In this document: positions 17,152 to 26,780 of the stretch, piece by piece | How the letters are laid out: the number at the start of each line of letters is the position of its first letter | Numbering within the stretch: position 1 is the stretch's first letter | Source of the DNA: Clostridiales bacterium | Lineage (GTDB): Bacteria; Bacillota; Clostridia; Oscillospirales; Oscillospiraceae | Reading direction: 5' to 3' | Length of the DNA: 32,172 bases | Assembly (NCBI GenBank): GCA_012729975.1 | Contig: JAAYBW010000077.1 | Coordinates: 1-32,172 of the forward strand | Position numbers and translations under genes: made by a program | The notes under the pieces: generated by a model | Database searches by the model: none | What the model was told of the DNA's origin: nothing | What the model saw: the letters and a program-made list of their open reading frames with translations, nothing else

Positions 17152-19396
17152 CTGTTCTTTTGGGTGAGGTTTTTCCGGTTGCCGAATGTTTTGACGCGGT
17201 CCCGGATTTTTTGGCCGTTTTCTTGTCTTCCGAAGGGTGAACGCTCACAGTTTTATCCGATTCTTCCGAAATTGAAGAGTTTGTCTTGCGTTTGTAACCT
17301 CGCTTATCTTCAGGAAGGAAATTTACGCAAACTTCGTTAGTGCAAAAAGGCTTATTGTAACCCCTTCCGGACTTCTTGAACATTGTCAAGCCGCACTCCG
17401 GACAGTTCTCCTTAACAGGTACATCCCATGTCATGAATCCGCAGTCCATCCCGCGCTCACAGGCATAGTAGACATATCCCTTCTTAGACATTCTTTTAAG
17501 TATTCTTCCGCTGCATTTAGGGCATTTTCCGGGCATTTCAATAACCAAAGGTTTGGTATTGTTGCAGCTTGGATATCCGGGACAGGCAAGAAACTTGCCG
17601 AATCGCCCTGATTTGATAACCATTTTTTTGCCGCATTTCTCGCAAATCTCATCAGTTTCTTCGTCAGGTACTTTTATCCTGACCCCCTGCAGTGCATTTT
17701 CGGCATCCTTTAGCGCTCTGTCAAAATCCGTGTAAAATTCTGATAAAACGCTTTTCCATTCGCGCTTCCCATCCTCGATTTCGTCAAGCGAATCCTCCAT
17801 CCTAGCTGTAAACTTCAAATCAACGATATCGTGGAACCGTTCGGTAATAAGTGCGGTTACAGCCTCGCCGAGGGCTGTCGGCTTAAGGGACTTGCCTTCT
17901 TTAACCACATATTCCCTGTCTATAATTGTTGACATTGTGGGGGCATATGTGCTGGGTCTTCCTATGCCCTTTTCCTCCATTGCTCTGATCAAAGTGTCTT
18001 CGGTATATCTGGAGGGAGGTTTAGTAAACTTCTGTTCTTTCTTCAGCTCTTTTAAAGAAACGGATTCCCCTTCATACAATACGGGAAGACTTTCCTTGTC
18101 TTCGGGCTCATCATCCCGGGAATTGTCGTATAAGACACTGAACCCCGGAAACTTCATCGTCGAATGTGTGGTTTTAAAGATATAACCGGCTGAAGAGACC
18201 TCAATGTTTATTGTATCATATACTGCGTTGGACATTTGGCTGGCTATAAAACGGCTCCAAATGAGCTTATACAGTCTGTATTGTTCATTGGTAAGATCAC
18301 TTTTAATATCATCCGGTTTCAGGGTTACATCGCTTGGTCTTATTGCTTCGTGAGCGTCCTGAGCACCGGATCTTGTCTTGTATATTCTCGGCTGTAATGG
18401 GCAGTAAGTATTTCCGTAGGTGCTGACTATCAGGTTTCTGGCCGCATCCTGGGCTTCTGCGGAAACTCGAAGAGAATCGGTTCTCATATAGGTTATCAGT
18501 CCTACCGATCCTTTTCCGGAAATTTCAATGCCCTCGTAAAGCTGCTGTGCTATTGACATTGTTCTCCGCGGTGTCATATTTAATTTTCGTGATGCTTCCT
18601 GCTGGAGCGTAGATGTGATAAAAGGAGCTGATGGACTGCGCGGTTTATCCGTTCGCTTCACGCCGGTAATTGTGAAAGGTGAATCGGATACAGCCTTAAT
18701 AATCATTTCAACGTCTTCAAGACTTCCCAGTTCAAGCTTGCTGTCGGTTGTGCCGTAAAATCTTGCAGTGAAGAAGCCTTTTTCATCTTCGCATTTAAGT
18801 ATTGCATCAAGAAGCCAGTATTCCTCCGGGATAAATTCACGTATCTGGTTTTCGCGGTCCACGACCATGCGTGTCGCGACCGACTGTACGCGCCCGGCAG
18901 AGAGTCCCTTGCGAATCTTAGTCCATAACAGCGGGCTGAGTTTATAGCCGACTATCCGGTCTAAAATCCTTCGTGCCTGTTGCGCGTCTACAAGATCCAT
19001 GTCTATTGCTCTGGGATTTTTAAGGCTCTCCGTGACGACACTTTTTGTTATTTCATTAAAGGTGACTCTCAAAGCTTTGCTGTCCGGCAAGTTCAATAGC
19101 TCTTTAAGATGCCAGGATATAGCCTCACCCTCACGATCGGGGTCGGTTGCAAGATATACCCTTTGGCTATTCCGGGCTTCTTCGACCAGTTGATTTATTG
19201 TATCTTCCCTGCCGGGGATCGGTCGGTAATCAGGTATGAATCCGCCTTGTATATCAACACCTATCGTGCTTTTAGGCAGGTCGCGCAAATGGCCCCTTGA
19301 AGCCTTAACTCTATATTGATTGCCCAGATATTTTCCGATCGTCTTAGCTTTCGCGGGCGATTCAACAATCACCAGACTAGTCTCTTCATTCGCCAT
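17144..19396 (-). CDS. topA: DNA topoisomerase I (type IA)
   Basis: 750 aa; TOPRIM LVIVESPAKAKTIGKYLG, DPDREGEAISWHL, ITYMRTDS, three C-terminal Cys4 zinc-finger modules and a basic low-complexity tail. Confidence 0.97.
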   Translation of the reverse strand: MANEETSLVIVESPAKAKTIGKYLGNQYRVKASRGHLRDLPKSTIGVDIQGGFIPDYRPIPGREDTINQLVEEARNSQRVYLATDPDREGEAISWHLKELLNLPDSKALRVTFNEITKSVVTESLKNPRAIDMDLVDAQQARRILDRIVGYKLSPLLWTKIRKGLSAGRVQSVATRMVVDRENQIREFIPEEYWLLDAILKCEDEKGFFTARFYGTTDSKLELGSLEDVEMIIKAVSDSPFTITGVKRTDKPRSPSAPFITSTLQQEASRKLNMTPRRTMSIAQQLYEGIEISGKGSVGLITYMRTDSLRVSAEAQDAARNLIVSTYGNTYCPLQPRIYKTRSGAQDAHEAIRPSDVTLKPDDIKSDLTNEQYRLYKLIWSRFIASQMSNAVYDTINIEVSSAGYIFKTTHSTMKFPGFSVLYDNSRDDEPEDKESLPVLYEGESVSLKELKKEQKFTKPPSRYTEDTLIRAMEEKGIGRPSTYAPTMSTIIDREYVVKEGKSLKPTALGEAVTALITERFHDIVDLKFTARMEDSLDEIEDGKREWKSVLSEFYTDFDRALKDAENALQGVRIKVPDEETDEICEKCGKKMVIKSGRFGKFLACPGYPSCNNTKPLVIEMPGKCPKCSGRILKRMSKKGYVYYACERGMDCGFMTWDVPVKENCPECGLTMFKKSGRGYNKPFCTNEVCVNFLPEDKRGYKRKTNSSISEESDKTVSVHPSEDKKTAKKSGTASKHSATGKTSPKRTDG

Positions 19397-19409
19397 TATT
19401 GATCCTTTC

Positions 19410-20618
19410 CTACTCTTCCGATATAAATATTGTCAGTTCACAGAATCCGTTTTCACTAATTCGAAGATAACCCTTGAGCTCAAGCATTGTCAAAGCGGAA
19501 AGAACTTCAGCGGCTGTAAGACCTGTTCGCTCCATCAGTTCATCGGTCGAAGCCGGGTTATCTTTGAGTGCTTTTATTATTACGGTCTCCGTTTCCGGGA
19601 GGTTGCTCAGCTGCTCTATTAAGCCAATATATTCTACGGTATTTGTGTTGTCAACCACTAATTTGTTTGTGCCGTTCCGTGGATTAATCCTTATCTGTGC
19701 ACATTCAGGCTCGTTATTTATATTCTTACCTGTAGAATCTTCGGTAAAACTGCCCGCATATTCCTCAATTATATCTTTAGCGCTTGTAACAAGCACGGCA
19801 CCGTCGCGTATCAGAGCATGTGAACCCCGGTATTGCCTGGTGTCGATACCGCCGGGCACTACGAAAACGTCTCTGCCCTGCTCCGCGGCTCTGGAGGCAG
19901 TGATAAGAGAGCCGCTTTTTAAAGGTGCTTCAATTATCGTCACGCCTCTGCAAAGACCTGATATAATTCTGTTTCTTGCCGGGAAATTACCGGCAGTTCC
20001 CCTTGTCCCCGGGGGATACTCGCTAATGAGAGCACCATCCGTAATTGTCGCTCTGAAGAGTGGTCCGTTCCATGACGGGTATACAATATCAGCACCTGTT
20101 CCTAAAACGCCGATAGTTTTCCCGCCTGCTCTGATAGCCGCGTAAGCCGCTGCACTGTCAACGCCTTCGGCGAGTCCGCTTACTACTACAACGCCAAAGG
20201 AAGCCAGTTCAGAACCGAAGTATTCTGCCGCTTGTATACCGTAGGAGCTTGTCCTGCGTGTGCCCACAACTCCAATTGTTAGTGTCCTGTCGGTATCAGG
20301 CAGCGTTCCGCGAACGAATAGAACCAAAGGCGGATCGTATATTTGTGACAGCAGGTTAGGGTAGGCATGGTCATCTATTGGTATAATCGATATCTCTTTA
20401 TCTTTGCAGGTTTTTATGATTTTTTCTGCGCTGTCAGTGTTTTTATCAGCCAGCGACTTTATTTCCGTTGTTAAACAACCGGGAACATCCGAGAGTTCTG
20501 ACTCTGCAGCATGATAGATAGCGGTTACCGTGGGAAATGCCCTGAGATATTTTTGCGCGGTAACGGCTCCGATGCCTTTTCTCTCAGTCAGCCAGATCCA
20601 TAACAGGGTTTCATCCAT
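19410..20618 (-). CDS. dprA: DNA-processing protein DprA (Smf) with C-terminal winged helix
   Basis: Rossmann core (TIGVVGTRRTSSYGIQAAEYFGSELA, VVSGLAEGVDSAAAYAAI, TIGVLGTGADIVYP, NRIISGLCRGVTIIEA) and a WH domain at the C-terminus. The 451-aa track ORF is over-extended; ATG 20618 (MDETLLWIWL) follows a GGGAGG RBS and overlaps the upstream stop. Confidence 0.94.
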   Translation of the reverse strand: MDETLLWIWLTERKGIGAVTAQKYLRAFPTVTAIYHAAESELSDVPGCLTTEIKSLADKNTDSAEKIIKTCKDKEISIIPIDDHAYPNLLSQIYDPPLVLFVRGTLPDTDRTLTIGVVGTRRTSSYGIQAAEYFGSELASFGVVVVSGLAEGVDSAAAYAAIRAGGKTIGVLGTGADIVYPSWNGPLFRATITDGALISEYPPGTRGTAGNFPARNRIISGLCRGVTIIEAPLKSGSLITASRAAEQGRDVFVVPGGIDTRQYRGSHALIRDGAVLVTSAKDIIEEYAGSFTEDSTGKNINNEPECAQIRINPRNGTNKLVVDNTNTVEYIGLIEQLSNLPETETVIIKALKDNPASTDELMERTGLTAAEVLSALTMLELKGYLRISENGFCELTIFISEE

Positions 20619-21378
20619 ATCCCCGCCTCCCTCTGCCTGACATCTCCCACAAAATAATAGCGGCGGCGGCGGCGGCATTAAGCGATTCGCAGGTCTCTGT
20701 AATTGGGATTTTAATTGATAAAATGCCTGCAGCAAGCAGCTCTTCAGAGAGTCCGTGCCCTTCATTGCCTACCGCTACAGCACAGCGTTTCGGCAATTCT
20801 ACATCGCGGATATCAACCGCATTGTCACGGAGAGACGCGGTATATAGTGTAAAATTGTTTTCTTTAACATAAGTAATAAGCCCCGATACATTAGTTTCAA
20901 ACACCGGAAGCCGGAAAACAGCTCCCATAGAAGCTCTAACCGCTTTAGGTCCGTAAGGGTCAGCACATGCACCGATTAGAACTATGCCGACGGCTCCGAA
21001 AGCAGCAGCGGTTCTCATAATAGTACCCACATTTCCCGGATCCTGAATATTCTCAAGTACTATAACAGAGCCATCGTTAAAAAAACCGGCGGATTTTGGC
21101 AAAGAGCAAGAAAAAATAACTTCCGGCGGATTGTTCATAGGCGATATATAGTCAATTATGTCTTTTTTTACTTGATATGCGGTTATACCCGAAGAAAGAG
21201 CCGGCTTATCGCCGCTATAAAGAACAGTTCCGATTTCAGCACCGCTGAGCAGGGCTTCATTCAACAGCTTGCTGCCTTGGCATAGAAACTCGTTTGATTG
21301 GCAGCGAAAAGCTTTATCAACTGCCAGGCGGCGCAGATATTGTACTATTTTATTTTTTCTTGAAATAATCGTATCCAT
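20611..21378 (-). CDS. SpoU/TrmH-family RNA 2'-O-methyltransferase
   Basis: 255 aa; VLENIQDPGNVGTIMRTAAAFG, CAVAVGNEGHGLSEELL, IPITETCESLNAAAAAAIILWEM (SpoU motifs 1-3). Confidence 0.93.
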   Translation of the reverse strand: MDTIISRKNKIVQYLRRLAVDKAFRCQSNEFLCQGSKLLNEALLSGAEIGTVLYSGDKPALSSGITAYQVKKDIIDYISPMNNPPEVIFSCSLPKSAGFFNDGSVIVLENIQDPGNVGTIMRTAAAFGAVGIVLIGACADPYGPKAVRASMGAVFRLPVFETNVSGLITYVKENNFTLYTASLRDNAVDIRDVELPKRCAVAVGNEGHGLSEELLAAGILSIKIPITETCESLNAAAAAAIILWEMSGRGRRGYG

Positions 21379-21403
21379 ATAAACACCTTACGATACAGCA
21401 TAA

Positions 21404-21428
21404 GGCTGACCGACATTGCCGGTCAGCC
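21404..21428 (-). terminator. Hairpin between the 202-aa unknown gene and the SpoU methyltransferase (possible weak terminator)
   Basis: GGCTGACCG-N7-CGGTCAGCC, 9-bp stem, followed on the minus strand by TTATGCTG; weak U-tract. Confidence 0.5.
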
Positions 21429-21435
21429 ATTAATA

Positions 21436-22044
21436 TCATGAATCAAGAATAGCGGAAATAGCCCGGACCGCGGCATCTGTCAACTCTGCTTTTCCTTTTC
21501 CGACCTTTGTCCAGTCGCAAAGACAGGCATAGAATTCGATATCAGAGCCAATGCTGCGCACTGCGCCCGTATTAGTTATATTAACTCTGTTATTTAATCG
21601 CTCATCATATGGAAGGCCGTACTCTGAAAGATCATCGAAATAATCCTCTTTGGAGCAGAATGTGGTACTGTATCTTTCATCAAAGATAAATAGCGTATTT
21701 TCAGGCTGTGACATAAGAAGCTGCAGTCTGTAGCCGTTTGCTTCCGCGTTACTCGGATCGGCAAGATCAATTATCTGCAGGTTGATTTGTGATTTTCCGT
21801 CTCCATTCAGATCACCGACAGCCTTTGACACTATATTTTGCAGTTCAAAAGTTTCATTGTAAGATATCGCGCCTTCAACACATATCGCCATGTTGAAGTC
21901 ATATTCAACCTTATTTCTGATGCTGTCAACCGCAAAAATAGTAATTACTATAAGCGCCGCTAACAGTACAAGTGCAAGTTTCCCGTAATGATACCAGAAA
22001 ATATTGATGAACCAGTAACGGAAACCTTTATTTTCGTTCTCCAA
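21436..22044 (-). CDS. Hypothetical single-TM, probably extracytoplasmic protein
   Basis: 202 aa; N-terminal TM (KLALVLLAALIVITIFAV) then a soluble domain containing DLNGDGKSQIN. Occupies the lysS downstream position with normal gene spacing. No family recognised. Confidence 0.8.
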   Translation of the reverse strand: MENENKGFRYWFINIFWYHYGKLALVLLAALIVITIFAVDSIRNKVEYDFNMAICVEGAISYNETFELQNIVSKAVGDLNGDGKSQINLQIIDLADPSNAEANGYRLQLLMSQPENTLFIFDERYSTTFCSKEDYFDDLSEYGLPYDERLNNRVNITNTGAVRSIGSDIEFYACLCDWTKVGKGKAELTDAAVRAISAILDS

Positions 22045-22069
22045 ATACGAGCCCCTCCCTTAAACAGGG

Positions 22070-23578
22070 TTAGTTTTCATATGGTTTCATTGTTGGAAAC
22101 AAAATAACATCTCTTATGGAATCACTGCCTGTAAACAGCATAACACATCTGTCGATACCAATACCAAGACCGCCTGTAGGCGGCAGGCCGTACTCAAGCG
22201 CAAGTATATAATCTTCATCCATCATTGCAGCTTCTTCGTCGCCTGCGTTTCTCATTTCGACCTGATTTATGAAACGCTGCTTCTGATCAATGGGGTCATT
22301 GAGCTCAGAAAAAGCATTACCCATTTCATTGTGACATATAAACAGCTCGAATCGTTCGGTAAGCCTGGGGTCATCAGCGCTGCGTTTTGCAAGAGGTGAT
22401 ATATCTACCGGATGCATTGTGATAAAGGTAGGCTGAATAAGCTTTGCCTCAACCTTTTGGTCGAAGCACTCATAGAGCAGATTCCCCCAGGTAGGCTTCC
22501 TTATATTTGATTCTTTCAACACTACTCCAACGGATTTTGCCGCGGCTTCTGCTTCCGAATCGGTATTGAATGACATAAAATCTATGCCGAGATGCCTTTT
22601 TACGGCCTCTGCCATAGTAATGCGTTCCCAGCCGGGCGAAAGGTCTATCTGCTCGCCCATCCACTCCACCTTTGAACTCCCGAGTATCTCGATGGCGGCG
22701 GATGACAAGAGCTCCTCAAAAAGGTCCATCATATCATTGTAATCGGCGTAAGACTCATAGAGCTCAATCATCGTAAACTCAGGATTGTGCTTTGTATCCA
22801 TGCCTTCATTTCGAAAAACTCGTCCTATTTCGTATACTCGTTCCAGACCTCCGACAATTAAACGTTTTAGGTTGAGTTCAAGCGCAATTCGCAGATACAT
22901 ATTAATATCGAGGGTGTTATGATGAGTTATAAATGGGCGCGCGGAAGCTCCGCCCGAGATCAAATTTAGAACAGGTGTTTCGACCTCCATATATCCGCGT
23001 TTATTAAGGAATTCACGGACATAGCTTATGAATCGGCTTCGTATTTCAAAAGCACGGCGGGTTTCCGGGTTCACAATAAGATCAACATACCGCTGGCGGT
23101 ACTTTGTTTCAACATCAGTCAGGCCATGGTATTTCTCGGGAAGCGGGCGCAGAGATTTCGAAAGAAGCTTAATATTCTGACAGTGAAGAGAAATTTCTCC
23201 TCTTTTTGTGCGAAAAGCAAAACCGGTTACCCCGATTAGGTCCCCGATATCCCACTTTTTAAATTCGGCGAACTGCTCTTCACCTAAGTCATTTATACGA
23301 ACATACAGCTGAAGCCTTCCGCTTCCGTCCTGCAAGTCAGCAAAGAAAGCTTTTCCCATATCGCGCTTGCTCATGATGCGCCCGGCCATTGAATAGACAT
23401 TGTTTTCAGCCGCTTCGAAATTTTCTTTTATATCACGTGTCAATGCCGTGCGTACGAAACGGGTCTCGGAAAAGGGATCCCGTCCTTCTTCCTGCAGCTT
23501 ACTGAGTTTTGCGCGGCGAATACGGAGTATTTCAGCCAAATCCTCGGTTTGGGGCAGGTCTTCTCTTTCGTCAGGCAT
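22070..23578 (-). CDS. lysS: Lysyl-tRNA synthetase (class II)
   Basis: RIMSKRDMGKAFFADLQDGSGRLQLYVR, ISGGASARPFITHHN, MDTKHNPEFTMIELYE, GGLGIGIDRCVMLFTGSDSIRDVILFPTMKP. The track start at 23596 is TTG; ATG 23578 has GAGGAG upstream. Confidence 0.96.
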   Translation of the reverse strand: MPDEREDLPQTEDLAEILRIRRAKLSKLQEEGRDPFSETRFVRTALTRDIKENFEAAENNVYSMAGRIMSKRDMGKAFFADLQDGSGRLQLYVRINDLGEEQFAEFKKWDIGDLIGVTGFAFRTKRGEISLHCQNIKLLSKSLRPLPEKYHGLTDVETKYRQRYVDLIVNPETRRAFEIRSRFISYVREFLNKRGYMEVETPVLNLISGGASARPFITHHNTLDINMYLRIALELNLKRLIVGGLERVYEIGRVFRNEGMDTKHNPEFTMIELYESYADYNDMMDLFEELLSSAAIEILGSSKVEWMGEQIDLSPGWERITMAEAVKRHLGIDFMSFNTDSEAEAAAKSVGVVLKESNIRKPTWGNLLYECFDQKVEAKLIQPTFITMHPVDISPLAKRSADDPRLTERFELFICHNEMGNAFSELNDPIDQKQRFINQVEMRNAGDEEAAMMDEDYILALEYGLPPTGGLGIGIDRCVMLFTGSDSIRDVILFPTMKPYEN

Positions 23579-23592
23579 ACTATTTGCGCTCC

Positions 23593-24075
23593 TCAATGTG
23601 TTGTTTTAATACTGATTATACGATAGTTCAACTTGCCCGCGGGGACCTTCGGAGGTTCAAGGTGTATCTCATCTCCTTCACGCAATCCGATAAGAGAACC
23701 GCCAAGAGGAGCCTCCTCTGAAATCAAACCGTTGAGAGGATTAGCTTCCTGCGAACCGACAATCCTGTAGCATTCTTCAGTGTTATCATCGAGATTAAGA
23801 AGTACAACTGTAGCGCCAAGAACCACTTTGCCTTGTTCCTGGCTGTGCTCAACGATTTCGGCATTTTCAATCAGGTTTTTTATCTCGGCTATCTTAGAAT
23901 ACAGTTTTCCCTGCTCTGTTTTCGCTTCGTCGTATTCACTGTTTTCCGATAGATCCCCGAAAGACCGTGCCTCCTTGATAAGCTCGGATACTTCTTTTTC
24001 TCTGACCGTCTGCAGATATGACAGCTCATCCTTAAGTTCGTTCAGACGTTTCTCGCTCATTCTGTACTTAGGCAT
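23593..24075 (-). CDS. greA: Transcription elongation factor GreA
   Basis: 160 aa; N-terminal coiled coil with the DLSENSEYDEAKTEQ tip and C-terminal FKBP-like PLGGSLIGLREGDE region. Confidence 0.95.
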   Translation of the reverse strand: MPKYRMSEKRLNELKDELSYLQTVREKEVSELIKEARSFGDLSENSEYDEAKTEQGKLYSKIAEIKNLIENAEIVEHSQEQGKVVLGATVVLLNLDDNTEECYRIVGSQEANPLNGLISEEAPLGGSLIGLREGDEIHLEPPKVPAGKLNYRIISIKTTH

Positions 24076-24120
24076 AAATACACCTCCGGCATAAGCCTGA
24101 TATAACCATATAGATGTTAA

Positions 24121-24149
24121 ATTATATTAAAATATTTGTAGTCTGTCAA
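24121..24149 (-). promoter_or_regulatory. Exact-consensus sigma-A promoter for greA-lysS (TTGACA-N17-TATAAT)
   Basis: Minus strand TTGACA GACTACAAATATTTTAA TATAAT, upstream of the greA ATG at 24075. Confidence 0.88.
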
Positions 24150-24196
24150 GGGTTGGCAGATCAACATTCCGGTGTCTCCCGTATCAACAAATATAT

Positions 24197-24227
24197 GCGG
24201 GCCGAGCCTAAAAAAGGCAAAGCCCGC
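24197..24227 (-). terminator. Hairpin terminator downstream of the S41 protease gene
   Basis: Minus strand GCGGGC TTT GCCTTTTTTAGGC TCG GCCCGC followed by ATATATTTGTT, 17 nt past the stop at 24245. Confidence 0.65.
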
Positions 24228-24244
24228 GGTATACGATGAGTATC

Positions 24245-25453
24245 TTACTCAAAGAGTTCCTGGACAAGACTGAGAGCTGCCTGAAGCTGGAGGTCGTCTG
24301 CATGGGAGAGCCTGCCGTAATAAAGAAGTGCGTTTGCCTGAGGGTCCAGTATGATCTCTTTGTCCGGAGTCACGCCGGTTTGCGCCAGTGAAACTCCGCC
24401 GGGTGTAAAATACTCTTTTGATGAGATGTGTATAGCGCTGCCATCGGAAAGAACTCTTGTTATCTGTGCGTAGCCCTTGCCTGTTGTCTGTTCACCGACA
24501 ATCTGTGCCCAGCCGTATTCCTGAAGCGCTGCCGCGAAAAACTCGGCGGCGCTGTATGTTTCAGCGTTAACGAGTACCGCCATGGGTAAATCGACGCATG
24601 AAGCCCCGGAGGTATATGAATAAGACTTTTCGCCTTTGCTGTTATAGGTGAAGAGAACTCCTTCGGGAAGCAGATAGTCAAGCACTTCCAGAAGTTCATC
24701 CAACCGCCCGCCGGGGTTAACTCTCATATCAAAAATCAACCCTTCGGCGCCTTTGGTAATCAAATCGTCAACAGCATCTATGAATTGCCGGGCGCATTTT
24801 GCCTCAAAGTTGCTGACGGTGACAAGACCTATGTTGCCGGTAAGCATTTGATAACTCACGGGGTTTGTTTCCACTGTTCCGGGCATAAGCTTGACGGTTC
24901 TTTCTGCTCCGTCCGGCTGTAGTAACGTCAGTTCAACCGACCCGGAATTGATACCTTCCAGGATTATTGTCTTCGCTTGGGTAAGCGTATAATCGGTTAT
25001 ATCCGTTCCGTCTACACCGTATATCACACTTCCGGCTGACACACCCGCTTTTGAAGCCGGTGAGATTTCATATACCGAAACAATCAATATACCGCCGCTA
25101 TCGTTTTTTTCAATTACAATGCCGATGCCGGAGTAGTTGTTGTTTGTCGCTTGGATATATTGTGCATATTCATCGGCCGTCATATAGTAAGACCACTTGT
25201 CTCCAAGTCCGTCAATCATACCGGATGCGGCACTGTCGGCAACAGCTTCGGTGTCGTAAGAGCCGATGAAATAATCGTCTATTACCGAAATAACTTCATT
25301 AACCTTGTTACTAATTGATATTGCTTTACCGCTGCTGTTTTGTTTACGCCCAAGATAATAACCGTCGACAATAAAGTATGTTATACCGGAGGTAAAGATT
25401 ACTGCAAGCAGCAGTGAAAAGAGCATTGTTGACAAGCGTATATATCTTTTCAA
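24245..25453 (-). CDS. S41 family C-terminal processing peptidase (CtpA/CtpB-like), membrane-anchored, with PDZ domain
   Basis: 402 aa; N-terminal TM, PDZ (SGIGIVIEKNDSGGILIVSVYEISPASKAGVSAGSVIYGVDGTDI), catalytic Ser in VNAETYSAAEFFAAAL and Lys in GEQTTGKGYAQ. Confidence 0.94.
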   Translation of the reverse strand: MKRYIRLSTMLFSLLLAVIFTSGITYFIVDGYYLGRKQNSSGKAISISNKVNEVISVIDDYFIGSYDTEAVADSAASGMIDGLGDKWSYYMTADEYAQYIQATNNNYSGIGIVIEKNDSGGILIVSVYEISPASKAGVSAGSVIYGVDGTDITDYTLTQAKTIILEGINSGSVELTLLQPDGAERTVKLMPGTVETNPVSYQMLTGNIGLVTVSNFEAKCARQFIDAVDDLITKGAEGLIFDMRVNPGGRLDELLEVLDYLLPEGVLFTYNSKGEKSYSYTSGASCVDLPMAVLVNAETYSAAEFFAAALQEYGWAQIVGEQTTGKGYAQITRVLSDGSAIHISSKEYFTPGGVSLAQTGVTPDKEIILDPQANALLYYGRLSHADDLQLQAALSLVQELFE

Positions 25454-25498
25454 TTCCTGCCTCCGTTTTTTACTGTATTGTCACCCGATAGGACACAG

Positions 25499-26767
25499 TT
25501 AATCCCAGAACTTTATATAGTTAGAAAAATAATTTAAAGGATCCACATATGAACCGTTTATTCTGATTTCAAAGTGTACATGAGGACCGGTAGAATATCC
25601 GGTGGAACCTATGTATCCTATAACCTGCCCCTGTGATACGTTGTCGTCCACTGAAACGGCGAAGGAACTCATATGCGCATATAGAGTGTATCTGTTGTTG
25701 CCGTGGTAGATCATAACATAATTCCCGTAAGAACTGCTGTATGTGGCTGTAACTACGACGCCGCTGTCCGCAGCAAGAATATTGGTTCCGTATGCGGCAC
25801 CTATGTCGATACCGTTGTGAACTCTCCAGTAATTCAATATGGGATGTAATCTCGATCCGAAAGGAGAGGTAACATAGCGGCTGGCTGCCGAAGGCCATAC
25901 ATATGTACCCGTGGATTCAATGCTGCCATATCCTCCCGCGGATCCGCCGCTGTTCTGATTCGCAGCAGCGGCTGCCGCAGCTGCTGCGGCTGCTGCAGCT
26001 TCTTCCTCGGCTATTTTTGCCTCCAGTTCCTGTATTTCCTTCTCAAGCTGAAGCTCAAGTTCTTCATTTTCCTCATAAGCGAGACGATATGCCTCCTCGT
26101 TGTCTTGCAGTTTGTCTATCAGTTCTACTGCTTCGGCAACTTGGAGCTGCAGTGCTGCCTGCTTGGCTTCCTGCTGAACCTTTGAAGATTCTTGTTCCGA
26201 CTTTGCATCAACAAGATCGATACGTGCCAGTTCTGTTGCTTCTTTTGCTCTTTCAAGACCGACTACGACTTGCTCATCGTACTCCATGATCTCCCTGATA
26301 TCATCAAGACGCGATAAAAGATCCGAAAAATTTGCCGCATCAAAGATTACGGAATAATAAGAAATGGCTCCGTTTTCCTCCATAGCGCGAACCCGATTTT
26401 TAAAAAGCTCGTATTGCCTGACTTCCTCTTCCTGGCAAGCTGCATATTCTTTTTCTTTTACGGTTATCCGGTTGTCAAGAAGCGTTATCTGCGCATTGAG
26501 GTTTTCAATCTCCTGCTGTGTCAGGCTAATTCTCTCATCAAGGAGCTGCTTTTGCGCGAGTACTGCGTTTTGCTCGTTTCGCATTGACTGTATGTTCTTT
26601 TCCAGGAGATCCTGTTTTGCGGCAAGTTCACTCGCCTGGTCCTGCAGTTCATCCAGATCATCCCGCGATGTGGCAAAAGCCGATATAACGGAAATAAATA
26701 AGGTTAGAATTAAAAGTGCAGCGAGAACAATCGCCACTGTCGCTGTAATTGCTTTGCTTTTTTTCAT
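25499..26767 (-). CDS. M23 (LytM) peptidoglycan hydrolase with long N-terminal coiled coil (EnvC-like architecture)
   Basis: 422 aa; N-terminal signal/TM, coiled coil, poly-Ala linker, LytM domain with HNGIDIG and GPHVHFEIR motifs intact. Confidence 0.94.
   Translation of the reverse strand: MKKSKAITATVAIVLAALLILTLFISVISAFATSRDDLDELQDQASELAAKQDLLEKNIQSMRNEQNAVLAQKQLLDERISLTQQEIENLNAQITLLDNRITVKEKEYAACQEEEVRQYELFKNRVRAMEENGAISYYSVIFDAANFSDLLSRLDDIREIMEYDEQVVVGLERAKEATELARIDLVDAKSEQESSKVQQEAKQAALQLQVAEAVELIDKLQDNEEAYRLAYEENEELELQLEKEIQELEAKIAEEEAAAAAAAAAAAAANQNSGGSAGGYGSIESTGTYVWPSAASRYVTSPFGSRLHPILNYWRVHNGIDIGAAYGTNILAADSGVVVTATYSSSYGNYVMIYHGNNRYTLYAHMSSFAVSVDDNVSQGQVIGYIGSTGYSTGPHVHFEIRINGSYVDPLNYFSNYIKFWD
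25961..26000 (-). repeat. GCN-rich tract encoding a poly-Ala linker inside the M23 protein
   Basis: AAAAAAAAAAAAA run between the coiled coil (EKEIQELEAKIAEEE) and the Gly/Ser linker (NQNSGGSAGGYG). Confidence 0.85.
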
Positions 26768-26780
26768 TTAGCTCACCACT

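Noticed and set aside
19474-20145. 223-aa plus-strand ORF
   Set aside because: Antisense to dprA, low-complexity Ser/Leu-rich translation, no RBS or motifs.
20619-20765. N-terminal extension of dprA in the track (MKGTDSL...MPPPPPLLF)
   Set aside because: Out-of-frame reading of the methyltransferase 3' end (GCN poly-Ala codons); the correct dprA start with RBS is at 20618.
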